Shown here one piece after another: positions 43,841 through 52,000 of a stretch of 64,000 bases of DNA. The notes under the pieces are model-generated. The model was not told the origin of the DNA and ran no database searches. It saw nothing but the letters and a program-made list of their open reading frames with translations. How positions within the stretch are numbered: position 1 is the first letter of the stretch; the number at the start of each line of letters is the position of its first letter. This DNA comes from Bin5 sp034422415 (lineage in GTDB: Bacteria > Chloroflexota > Anaerolineae > Caldilineales > Caldilineaceae), in assembly GCA_965202955.1 (NCBI GenBank), contig OZ241871.1, positions 4,526,001 to 4,590,000 on the forward strand, read 5' to 3'. Position numbers and translations under genes: made by a program.

Positions 43841-44199
43841 GCAGGCGTGAGAGGAAGCCGGGACAGGAGCCAACCATAAGATGCCGCAACTGCGATAGTG
43901 GTAGTAACCGAGCGGTACAGAGAGTCTAGTGATCATGTGGAACGTGATGTTGGAGAGGTTTCTGACCGCCTTTGCTTGGGGTTCGTCCTATGTGCGCAGC
44001 TCTGCTCACTTTTCCGCACAATTCCGCCCATTCTTGCATTGTTCATGTTGCAGGCGGGGCAGAGGGATCCCGCAGAGGGGTCCTGAAAAGGGCGCGGCTA
44101 CGACTGCGTTTTGACGTGGTGTTTGGGCGGGACTTTCGCTCTTGCCAAGAGGGAGGGCGCCCGCCGAAGGTGCCCCTACTTGACAGGGACAGTTGAGCT
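43841..44199. other. Intergenic region before the second SDR gene
   Basis: About 360 bases with short open frames only, none with a ribosome site or protein-like composition. No clear hairpin terminator or promoter was recognised. Confidence 0.4.
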
Positions 44200-45042
44200 T
44201 TGAACGTACCGAGGGAGCTTCCCCCCAGCGGCAACAGGCTTGAGGGAAAAGCGGCGATCGTCACGGGCGCGGGTTCACGCGGCCGCCCGGCGCCGGGTAT
44301 CGGTGAGGCAACGGCGCTGCTGTTCGCGCGGCAGGGCGCGAGGGTAATATTGGCCGACCTGGACCGGTGCAGAGCAGAAGAGACGCTAAAGATGATCGAG
44401 AGCGGTGGCGGAACGGCCTCCATCGTCATCGCTGATGTTGCCGTCGAAGAGGACTGCCGCAGGCTTGCGGCCGAGTGCGTCGAGCGCTTCGGCAGTCTCG
44501 ACGTGGTCGTCAACAATGTGGGCGGGCCAGGCATCGGCATGGTTACCGAAATCGAAGAGGCGGACTGGGACCTCGCTCTCGACGTCAATCTGAAGGGACC
44601 TGCGCTGGTCTGCAAGCACGCCGTGCCGCGCATGGCAGCCGGCGGCGGCGGGTCGATTGTCAACATATCGTCGATCGACGGCCTGCTTGCCGGCGCCTAT
44701 CTCAACGTCCCGTACTCCGTCGCCAAGGGCGGACTCGTAACGTTGACCAAGCTGATCGCTGTTCACCACGGACGGCAGAATATCCGCGCAAACTGTATCG
44801 CCCCCGGCCACGTCCACGCCTCCTTTGTGGCCAGTTTTCCGCACCAAGAACGCGAAAGGCGCCGCAAGATAGGCCCTCTGGGAACCGAAGGTACCGCCCT
44901 GGACGTCGCCTACGCCGCCCTATACTTCGCCAGCGACGAATCGCGCTGGATTTCAGGCGTCATCATGCCCGTGGACGGGGGTCTTCTCGCCGCCACGCCG
45001 CTGGCAGTCTCCGACCACCTGAATGAAGAGGACTTGCTCTGA
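44200..45042 (+). CDS. Short-chain dehydrogenase/reductase with glycine-loop insertion
   Basis: A 280-residue SDR. The cofactor motif is interrupted by an insertion: VTGAGSRGRPAPGIGEATA, instead of the usual TGxxxGIG spacing. DVVVNNVGGPG, IVNISSIDGLL and PYSVAKGGLVTLTK supply the NNAG-like motif, catalytic serine and Tyr-x3-Lys. The start is TTG at 44200 without a strong ribosome site, and no better start exists downstream before the fold. LDVAYAALYFASDESRWISG near the C-terminus is typical. Downstream begins a long non-coding stretch. Confidence 0.88.
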   Translation: MNVPRELPPSGNRLEGKAAIVTGAGSRGRPAPGIGEATALLFARQGARVILADLDRCRAEETLKMIESGGGTASIVIADVAVEEDCRRLAAECVERFGSLDVVVNNVGGPGIGMVTEIEEADWDLALDVNLKGPALVCKHAVPRMAAGGGGSIVNISSIDGLLAGAYLNVPYSVAKGGLVTLTKLIAVHHGRQNIRANCIAPGHVHASFVASFPHQERERRRKIGPLGTEGTALDVAYAALYFASDESRWISGVIMPVDGGLLAATPLAVSDHLNEEDLL

Positions 45043-45643
45043 AGAAGGGCGAACGTAGCGGTATGCGCAGCAAGTAGTGACCTCCGATGAGGCCCAAATA
45101 GGGACCCCTGGCCGGGCTCGAAACGACTACATCGTTTGACCAGATCTGTGCGCCCGGTTATACCGGCGCAGTGTCGCTGCGCGCACAGTAGATGGAGGCC
45201 TGCGGTTTGAGCGGCGGCGGGTGCTTGCGCGCGGGCGGTCGTCGTGAACCGGGATGCAGCCGGTGCCGGAGCATCGAGGGCCGCATGTGTCGACCCGCCA
45301 ACCACTATATCTGGTGGTTCCTTCCCTGCAATCGCCGGGATTGCCCGTTTTTTGTCCAAATTAGCTTTGTACGAGTTTTGCCAGTCAAAAAATCACATCG
45401 TTTTTGTACAGGTCCGCAAACGGGTTGTTTGGTCGTGAGAGAGGGGTCAACGTCCGCGCCCCAGAAAATCGACTGGGCTCGTTGACATTTTCAAGGTGTG
45501 TCGAGAAGGCAAGCTCTTCCGGCTGCGTTCGGTGAAAAGGCAGGGTTTCAAAGCGGGCTGAAGAGACACAGTTTCAGTGTTACTGCACGAAAAGCCGGGC
45601 TGGGCGCTCCCTGAACACAGGTCGTGCGCTCGTACGGGAACAG

Positions 45644-45701
45644 GTAAACGCTCGTACGAGCGTTTACGAGAGATTCACGAGCGTTTACGAGCGTTTGCGA
45701 G
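45644..45701. repeat. 24-base palindrome plus three phased iteron-like repeats
   Basis: A perfect 24-base palindrome spans 45644-45667, centred on CTCGTACGAG. The unit ACGAGCGTTT(A/G) occurs directly at 45656, 45677 and 45687 and inverted at 45645-45655. Spacings of 21 and 10 bases place the copies on one face of the helix, as in protein-binding iterons or multi-site operators. Confidence 0.6.
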
Positions 45702-45729
45702 AAAAAATTTCCAAGAGACAGAACATCGC

Positions 45730-45738
45730 TTATCCACA
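45730..45738 (+). other. DnaA-box match beside AT-rich tract
   Basis: TTATCCACA, an exact match to the bacterial DnaA box consensus, 28 bases after the iteron-like repeats. It is followed by an AT-rich run (45740-45775). Only one perfect box was found, so replication function is unproven. Confidence 0.4.
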
Positions 45739-45986
45739 ACAATATAATAGTTATCTGATAGAGAGAAATTCATGTGCGTTCTATTTGAAACCAAGAGTTT
45801 TCGCATGGGCTGTGGCCTGACATCGCAGGCGTCTCACTCGCTCCATTGACACTCGCAAGCTCGTGAACCCGTTTGGGATCTACATTGTGCGGGAAGATGT
45901 CACGTGGCGATCGAATCAGGAAGGGGAAGATTTGGCGTAAGAATCGAGTGTATATTTAGGCACCTGTTTCACCGTTCGGCGCCAGA

Positions 45987-46661
45987 GTGTCATTCAGAAT
46001 CGTTGACGAGACGTTCACGTTCGCGAAATGGGAAGAGCCCCTGAGCTATCCACTGGCCGTCAAGCCAGCAAGGCCTGGGACAAAGCGCTGGGTAGTCGTT
46101 TCCCATGAATGCGAATGGGAGATGCGCCAGATAATCTGGCCCATTAATCAGCTGGCATTCAAGGTGCGCGACCCCCGCATCGATGACAGCTTCCGGGTTG
46201 CGTCCGTGTCAACTACCTTCGACCAGGCCGCAGGCCTGCGGCAGGCCACAACCGTGACGACGCAGCAGTCTGTCCGCTTGGTCGATGACATCAGCATTCT
46301 GGCGCGCCGGCTCGAGGACCTCTTCGAAGCGGCCGCCCTGGGCGCGCGTGCGGCAGCTCGTGTGTACACGGGGGTGGCCGAGATCTCTTATTCGGAAAAC
46401 AGAGGGGGAGGGGCAACGCCGGTTTACTTCGTCGCCAACCCGGGGGATGACGTCAGGGCCAGGTTCGAGATCGAGCGGCCCGGGTCAGGGGGCTATGAGT
46501 ACGCCGTCGACAACGGGCGCACGTCCGGTCTGGATTTCACTGCAGAACTCGACCTGTCAGCTCACATCAAGACGCTCGGAACGCATTCGCTGGCCATTGA
46601 CCTGGCGACAATGCCGGTCGAAGCGAGCCGCGTTCGGGTGCGGGTCACAGTCTCCTCTTAG
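45987..46661 (+). CDS. Hypothetical island protein
   Basis: A 224-residue soluble protein of unknown function starting with GTG (VSFRIVDETFTFAKWEE). The first half is mixed, with TTFDQAAGLRQATTVTTQQSVRLVDD followed by a helix; the second half is strand-rich (VYTGVAEISYSENRGGG, VRARFEIERPGSGGYEYAVD). No motif was recognised. It lies just downstream of the iteron/DnaA-box region and could belong to a mobile element. The ribosome site is weak. Confidence 0.55.
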   Translation: MSFRIVDETFTFAKWEEPLSYPLAVKPARPGTKRWVVVSHECEWEMRQIIWPINQLAFKVRDPRIDDSFRVASVSTTFDQAAGLRQATTVTTQQSVRLVDDISILARRLEDLFEAAALGARAAARVYTGVAEISYSENRGGGATPVYFVANPGDDVRARFEIERPGSGGYEYAVDNGRTSGLDFTAELDLSAHIKTLGTHSLAIDLATMPVEASRVRVRVTVSS

Positions 46662-46761
46662 TGGAAGGAACTTATATGCCTATAGTGCCACAAAGCAGAA
46701 GCCAATCTACCAGACCGCCTTTCGAGGCAGCACCCGGCGTTGGCAGCAGCCTACTCAATCT

Positions 46762-47325
46762 CTATGGTGTACTGCAATTCTGATTCAAGGTGTCGAAATT
46801 GGTGTAGAACTGTGGGCTTTCGACATTGATTTCAATTAGAGTTAGAGATGCTTCTCCCGCAGTTGAAAATCTCAAGAGCAAGAGGATAAAAACCACTATT
46901 GCCAATGGCAACTGAATATACTTTGGCAAATCAGATGGTTGTTTGGACTGCCGCACCTGACCGATGAGAGTTGCTGGCCGTTCCTGCAAAAGAGGATCGG
47001 AAGTCCATGCTTCGTAGTCATGCCGAGCTTTCTCGACAAAAGTCCGGACTGCCTGGCCTACGGCATCCAGAAATTCCCTTACGCCTTCAGCTATTTGGGT
47101 CGCTACCTGGGAAACAAACGCAGTCAAGAGATTTCCGAGGTTTGGATCGTTTCGCGGAGAAGTGTTACTCTGTGAGGAAGTAACTGGAGACACCTTTTGG
47201 CTTGGCTGTGGGCCGACCGCTGTTGTAGCAGTGGTCGGCTCTGTTTCTTGAGCTTTTCGTACTAGAATTGAGGATTCACCGATTTGACCCCGCGCGCGCG
47301 GGGGGCTATAATCGAAGTCATTCAT
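46762..47325 (-). CDS. Hypothetical protein with one C-terminal membrane segment
   Basis: A 187-residue protein. The ATG at 47325 has GGAGATC seven bases upstream, preferred to an earlier in-frame ATG. It has a polar, Ser/Thr/Pro-rich N-terminal third, an amphipathic helical middle (LLTAFVSQVATQIAEGVREFLDAVGQAV), and a membrane span LAIVVFILLLL near residue 145, followed by ~30 extracytoplasmic residues. It is unrecognised. It is divergent from the HNH nuclease gene and convergent with the preceding unknown gene. Confidence 0.6.
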   Translation of the reverse strand: MNDFDYSPPRARGQIGESSILVRKAQETEPTTATTAVGPQPSQKVSPVTSSQSNTSPRNDPNLGNLLTAFVSQVATQIAEGVREFLDAVGQAVRTFVEKARHDYEAWTSDPLLQERPATLIGQVRQSKQPSDLPKYIQLPLAIVVFILLLLRFSTAGEASLTLIEINVESPQFYTNFDTLNQNCSTP

Positions 47326-47705
47326 GGTCGATCTCCTTACATAGGGAAGGCGGCTGTGGGTGCTTAGAACCACCGACGCCGCCCTCTGACAGGATTCGTC
47401 GGTGGTTCTGCCGTTTCTATAACGGTTACCGTAATGATTGATTGGAACTGAGCTTTTGTCAAGCCTTCCGCTACCCGCCTCCGCACCTCATTTGTGATAG
47501 TCTCTTGTATTCTTCCTCAAGAATAAGGGGGGGAGGGGGTAGAGATTGTTTGGACGACAGCACCTCAAGCCAATCCTTTGATTCGAAACGAAAAGCTGGC
47601 CAGGCCACGACGTAGCCGGCTCGAGCGCTTTCCCCTGATGCCATGCGGCAAGCTGGGCCGGGCCGCGCCGAATCCAGTGCCAGGACTCCTCTGTGTTGCA
47701 ATGCC
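47326..47705. other. Divergent intergenic region with long inverted repeat
   Basis: A 380-base region between the membrane-protein gene and the HNH gene. A perfect 13-base inverted repeat, AGAACCACCGACG / CGTCGGTGGTTCT, spans 47366-47409 with an 18-base loop, ~40 bases upstream of the minus-strand start. A G-rich run lies at ~47526-47539. It may hold an operator or an RNA hairpin. Confidence 0.45.
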
Positions 47706-48041
47706 ATGAATCGAGCTTGTCCTGACAGGTCCTGCCCCGGCGTTGTGCGCGACGGCAGCTGCTCCCATTGCGGAGAAAGCCGGCGCAACCGTCTTCCCGA
47801 CAATCGCTTGCCCGCTCACAAGCGCGGTTACGACAAGCACTGGCAGCGCATCCGCAACGCCGTGCTGGCCAACGAGCCGCTGTGCCGGTACTGTGCCGAG
47901 CGCGGACGGCTGACTGCTGCCGTGCTGGTGGACCACATCGTGCCCCTTCCTTTGGGAACTCACAGCATCGACAATCTGCAGCCGCTGTGCGCCAGTTGTC
48001 ACGCTGTCAAGACAGCTGCAGAGCGCTCTGCCGCGGCATAA
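47706..48041 (+). CDS. HNH endonuclease
   Basis: A 111-residue nuclease. Two zinc-ribbon CxxC pairs frame the fold (CSHCGESRRN, PLCRYCAERGR), and the HNH core is VDHIVPLPLGTHSIDNLQPL followed by CASCHAVKT (His, Asn and the last zinc-binding cysteines). Such small HNH proteins are common in phages, beside terminase genes, and in mobile elements. The likely start is the ATG at 47706. It lies 79 bases before the IS5-family element. Confidence 0.85.
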   Translation: MNRACPDRSCPGVVRDGSCSHCGESRRNRLPDNRLPAHKRGYDKHWQRIRNAVLANEPLCRYCAERGRLTAAVLVDHIVPLPLGTHSIDNLQPLCASCHAVKTAAERSAAA

Positions 48042-48120
48042 CCCCCTTCAAAAGCTGGCAGGTGGCGTCCCGGAACCGGCGGGGGTGTCTCGCGCGCGCA
48101 AACGAGTTTGAAATTACTAG

Positions 48121-48943
48121 GTCTCGTTGACGTTTGAAGGATTCTGACAAATTGGCGACAATCGTAGGATGTCTACCTATAAGATTGCCGACCATCAGTG
48201 GCAGAAGCTGTACGCATTTCTGCAAGGACACCCTCGTGCCTATGCCGGGCAAGAGGAGAAGTGTCGCCGTTTCGTCGCGGCAGTTCACTGGATACTGCGC
48301 ACCGGCGCGCAGTGGCGTGAACTGCCAGCCGATCTTGGCAAGTGGAACACTGTCTTCAAACGCTACGCACGCTGGGAAGAGAACGCTGTTTGGGCCGACA
48401 TGTTCAAACAGTTCGCTCAAGACCCAGACATGGCAGCGGTGATGCCCGATAGTACAGTTGTGCGCGCCCATATGTGCGCAGCAGGCGGGTCCAAAAAAGG
48501 GGCGGTCAGCAAGAACAGGGCCTAGGGCGGAGCCGGGGTGGCTTCAGCAGCAAGATCCATCTCCTCGTCGATGCACTTGGCTTTCCCCTAAAGTTTATCT
48601 TGACCGGGGGTGAACGCCATGATATGTCCCAAGCTGAATCGTTGCTCGCCCCTTTCCATTTTGATGCCGTTATTGCCGACAAAGGCTACGATTCTGACCC
48701 TCTGCGAGAGCTGCTCGCAGCCCACCAGGTCGAGGTGGTCATCCCTTCCCGCCGTTATCGCAAGCAACCGCATGACTATGACCGAATCCGCTACCGAGAA
48801 CGCAACATCGTCGAACGCTTCATCAACAGAATCAAGTGGTATCGACGTATTTTCACCCGCTATGAAAAGCTAGCTCGACGCTTCATGGCTTTCCTGCACT
48901 TTGCCGCTACACTCATATGGCTTGACCGAAATGTCAACGAGCC
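48121..48943 (+). mobile_element. IS5-family insertion sequence, apparently complete
   Basis: An ~823-base element. Terminal inverted repeats are GTCTCGTTGACGTTT (48121-48135) and, on the complement of the right end, GGCTCGTTGACATTT (48943-48929), 13 of 15 identical. One transposase in two overlapping frames fills it. The length, two-frame organisation and DDE protein fit the ISL2/IS427-like part of the IS5 family. It sits between the HNH gene and the 3' end of the restriction-modification gene. Confidence 0.85.
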
Positions 48944-48947
48944 CTAG
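48169..48947 (+). CDS. IS5-family DDE transposase, made by -1 frameshift
   Basis: Two overlapping frames, 48169-48525 and 48474-48947, together encode one transposase. The first holds the N-terminal DUF4096-like domain (HWILRTGAQWRELPADLGKW) and first catalytic Asp (VMPDSTVVRAH); the second holds GRSRGGFSSKIHLLVDALG, the second Asp (AVIADKGYDSD) and the Glu helix (YRERNIVERFINRIKWYRR). The frames meet at a run of six A followed by GGGG (48493-48502), a slippery site where a -1 shift joins SKK to RGGQQEQ. The TAG stop lies in the target-site repeat. All DDE residues are present. Confidence 0.87.
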
Positions 48948-49030
48948 GCTTCTCACTCTCGCCCGCCGCACTGTGCTGTTCCAATTGTTAGGGGTGTTCG
49001 CTCCAAGGACAGACAAAGTCTAACCGTCTG

Positions 49031-52000
49031 CTAGACTGCCACTTTCACGCCCGGGTCGCCGGCGGCAAGGGCGTTGTAGTAGGCGAGGACCATCTCCTTG
49101 GTGCGGTAGTTGCCGAAGGCGGCTTCGTCGTGGCGTCGAACGATGGGGAAGGTGTCGAGGATGTAGGCGGCGTCTTCTTTGGAGAGCCCGTAGAGGTGGA
49201 AGTAGAGGGCGTCGAGGCGGGCGCGCAGGTGGCGGCGCTTTTCTTCGTTCCAGATGAAGGGGGGGCCGTCGTAGCCGAGGTCGCGGGCGAAGGGGGCCAT
49301 GTCGTGGGCGGTGTAGGTGAGGCGGAGGACGTGGTGGCGGACGAGGGCGCGGGCGGTGGTGGTGCCGAAGGCGCGGTCGTAGTCGGCGGGGGCGATGACG
49401 GGGAGTTGCTCAAGCATGTATTTCTTAATATGCGTCCCTTGAATCTTCTGACGAGTAACATAATCCAAAGTAAAGCAATTAAGATTTGCAATCAGGCAAG
49501 CGGTACTGGTGGCATCAAGGCCTTCGCCATGGGAAAGAAGGACAGGTAGCGTATCCAGACATCCTACGAGTGGCACAAGAGAAGCTATCATCGTCCGCAC
49601 ATTAGTTGACGCGGTAAATTCCTTAAAGGTCAGAATGTAGGACCCAGCCACATAGTGAGGTAAATCCCGCTGGTTCACCCACCAGCGAGGGCTCGGTGAA
49701 AAACGAGGATCTCGATATTGATCTTCTAGGGTGGGCACAGGCTGCGCTTTCCTAACAATATTTTTCTCTTTGGTAATAATGGACGCCGCGCGATGATCGA
49801 ACATCTGCACCATCTTCCCTTCGTACAGAGGCACATAGAGTTCGTCGCCCCTTTTCCACCTGTTCCCTTCTGCCGGGTAGAACCCTTTACTCTGCAACTG
49901 GTCCTTTCGCCGAAACAAACCTGAATGTCCTCCTGAGTGGAACAGGCCCTGCCGATACTTGACGGGCCACACTTTGGTCTCTTGTCCGGTTGAGCGGTCA
50001 ACCAATACAGGATGTTGCTCGTATATGCTACGGGTGAGATTAGCATCCCGGCGAGTAAGAAAAACAGGAGCAGTGCTTGTGTTGGGATTCACGCGAGCAA
50101 AGTCGGCGGCTGAGAGTGAGAAACAGCGGTGATCATTTTGGATTGTGTCCGTGTCGTGCAGAAAGAAAGCACACTTAGTCTCTTCAAAAAACCGACTGTC
50201 GCCTCCGAAGATGAAAGCGCAGAATTTCTGTGAGGAGTGGACGTCCTTGAAGAAAATCTTCTTGTTTTCAAAGTCGAACAGCCCATCGACTCGACCGCCA
50301 GTGGATACCAACTTAAAGAAACTACTCGCAGTCTTGTCGGCGTAAATGCCAGAGGGAATGATTAAGCCAACGATGCCGTTTGGTTTGATTAAGTGCATGG
50401 CTCGTTCGACGAAGAGGGAGTAGAGATTGACGTCCCCTCCACCAAGAAGAGGAAAGTGACCGAATTCGCGAATGAGGCTGCCAAGACTTTGTGCATGTTC
50501 TTTGGCAGCATCAAATTCAAGGGCAAGATCGGGATCTCTCACTCGCAATTCCTGAATAGCCGCCTTACGTTCAGAGGCTCCCTCGATCTCTGCAATCTCG
50601 GGTTTACGAAGTCCAAACCATTCACTTTCCTGCAGCTTTATGCGATCCCAAGGCGGGTTGCCGATGACGGCGTCGAAACCGCCAAAGGGCTCGTCACTCT
50701 GCCAACTGTGCCATACACCTGGGAAGGCGACTTCCCAGTGTAGAAAGCTTTCGCGGTCGGCGATCTTTTTGGCGGCGCGCCAGATTTGGGTGAAGTCGGG
50801 CCAGGTGGTGTGTTGGCGGACGGGGTCGGCGGGATCGACGCTGTCGGGGCCATTGGATAGCAGTGAGAAGGCTCTTTCCTCCTGCGAGATGATTACGGCC
50901 TGGAGCGGGGCTTCGAACTCGGCGCGCTGCCGCTTTTTCATGCCGGCGGCGAGCCAGTTGACGCCGCAGAGTGTGTTGAGCAGGCCGCGCAGGGGCGAGG
51001 TGGTCTTTTCGACCTCGCGGAAGAGTGTGGCGGACTGCTCGACTTCGGCGATGTCAGCGTCAGACATCTCTTCGATCTGTTGCATGCCGGCGGTTGCGTT
51101 TTCAGCGGCCTGGATGGCGCTGGCGGAGGTGAGCCCGCCCAGCCGGGAGAGCTCCTTGACGGCGTCGTGGACGCGCAGGCCGATGAGCGAGTCGCCGCAG
51201 CGCAGGTGGTGGTCGAGGAAGGAGAGCGGCGCGCCGACGGTGAAGCTGTGCAGCCACAGCGAGACCTTGGCCAGTTCTACGGTGAGCGGGTTCTTGTCAA
51301 CGCCGTAGATGCAGCGTTTGAGGACCATGCGGCGGATGATGGCCTGGTCGGTTAGCTGGGGCCTGTCGATGACCCAGTTGTTGGCGTCGGCACGGTCCAG
51401 GATTTCGGTGCGGATGGCGGCGATGCGGTCAAGCAGGGGCGACGTGTAGGCGTCCTCGAGCCAGGGCGCGGCAGTGGGCGCGTACTCGACGAGGTCGGCG
51501 ATGGCGTCGGAGAGGTAGTCGACGGCGGTGACGAGGAAGTGGCCGCTGCCCATGGCGGGGTCGAGCACTTTGAGGTTGAGCGCGGCTTCGGCGGGGTCGA
51601 GAGGGCGGAGGTCGGCGACGCGGTCGGCCTTAGCGCGGGTGTCGCTCTGCAGGGCGGCGGCTTTGGCGTCGAAGGCGGCCTTGCGTTCCTCCAGAAGGGG
51701 TGTGAGCGTGCGCTCGACGATGAGGTCGACGAGCGGTTGGGGCGTGTAGAAGCTGCCACTGTCCTTGCGGGCGTAGCTGTTGGGTCGGACGACGATCTGG
51801 TCGTCCGGTGTGCGGGCGGGTTCGCGTTCCAGCAGGCGCTCGTAGATGGAGCCAAGCTGCTGCACGGTCATGTCGCGATAGTTGACGAAGCGGCGGCCGG
51901 AATCGTCCCTGGTGCGGCTGAGGTTGTGGATGATCGGGGCGAGCACGGCGTCGGGCAGCTGGATCTGTTCGAGTATGGGCGCGGCTTGCCGGGCGAAAAG

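Larger units (their letters stand above)
45043..45986. other. Long non-coding stretch at the island boundary
   Basis: About 940 bases between the SDR gene and the first island gene. No supported gene. GC content falls across it, and the second half contains a perfect palindrome, iteron-like repeats, a DnaA-box match and an AT-rich run, listed separately. The first half (45043-45540) shows nothing beyond weak short repeats. Confidence 0.6.
48117..48947. repeat. CTAG direct repeats flanking the IS
   Basis: CTAG occurs immediately outside both ends of the insertion sequence (48117-48120 and 48944-48947), consistent with the short target duplications of IS5-type elements. The right copy supplies the TAG stop codon of the transposase. 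Confidence 0.65.

Noticed and set aside
43898..44196. Small plus-strand frames before the second SDR gene
   Set aside because: No ribosome sites, odd composition and mutual overlap; treated as non-coding.
45109..45140. Sequence GGGCTCGAAAC resembling a T arm of tRNA, considered as an attachment remnant of tRNA-His
   Set aside because: Only a short partial match to the tRNA-His 3' half, with mismatches, and no cloverleaf or crossover core.
45644..45701. Possible CRISPR array
   Set aside because: The repeat units are 11 bases with 0-10 base spacing, there are no unique spacers, and no cas genes are present.
45548..45742. Minus-strand 64-codon frame over the iteron repeats
   Set aside because: Its repeated LVNARESLVNAR residues only translate the DNA repeats; no ribosome site or homology pattern.
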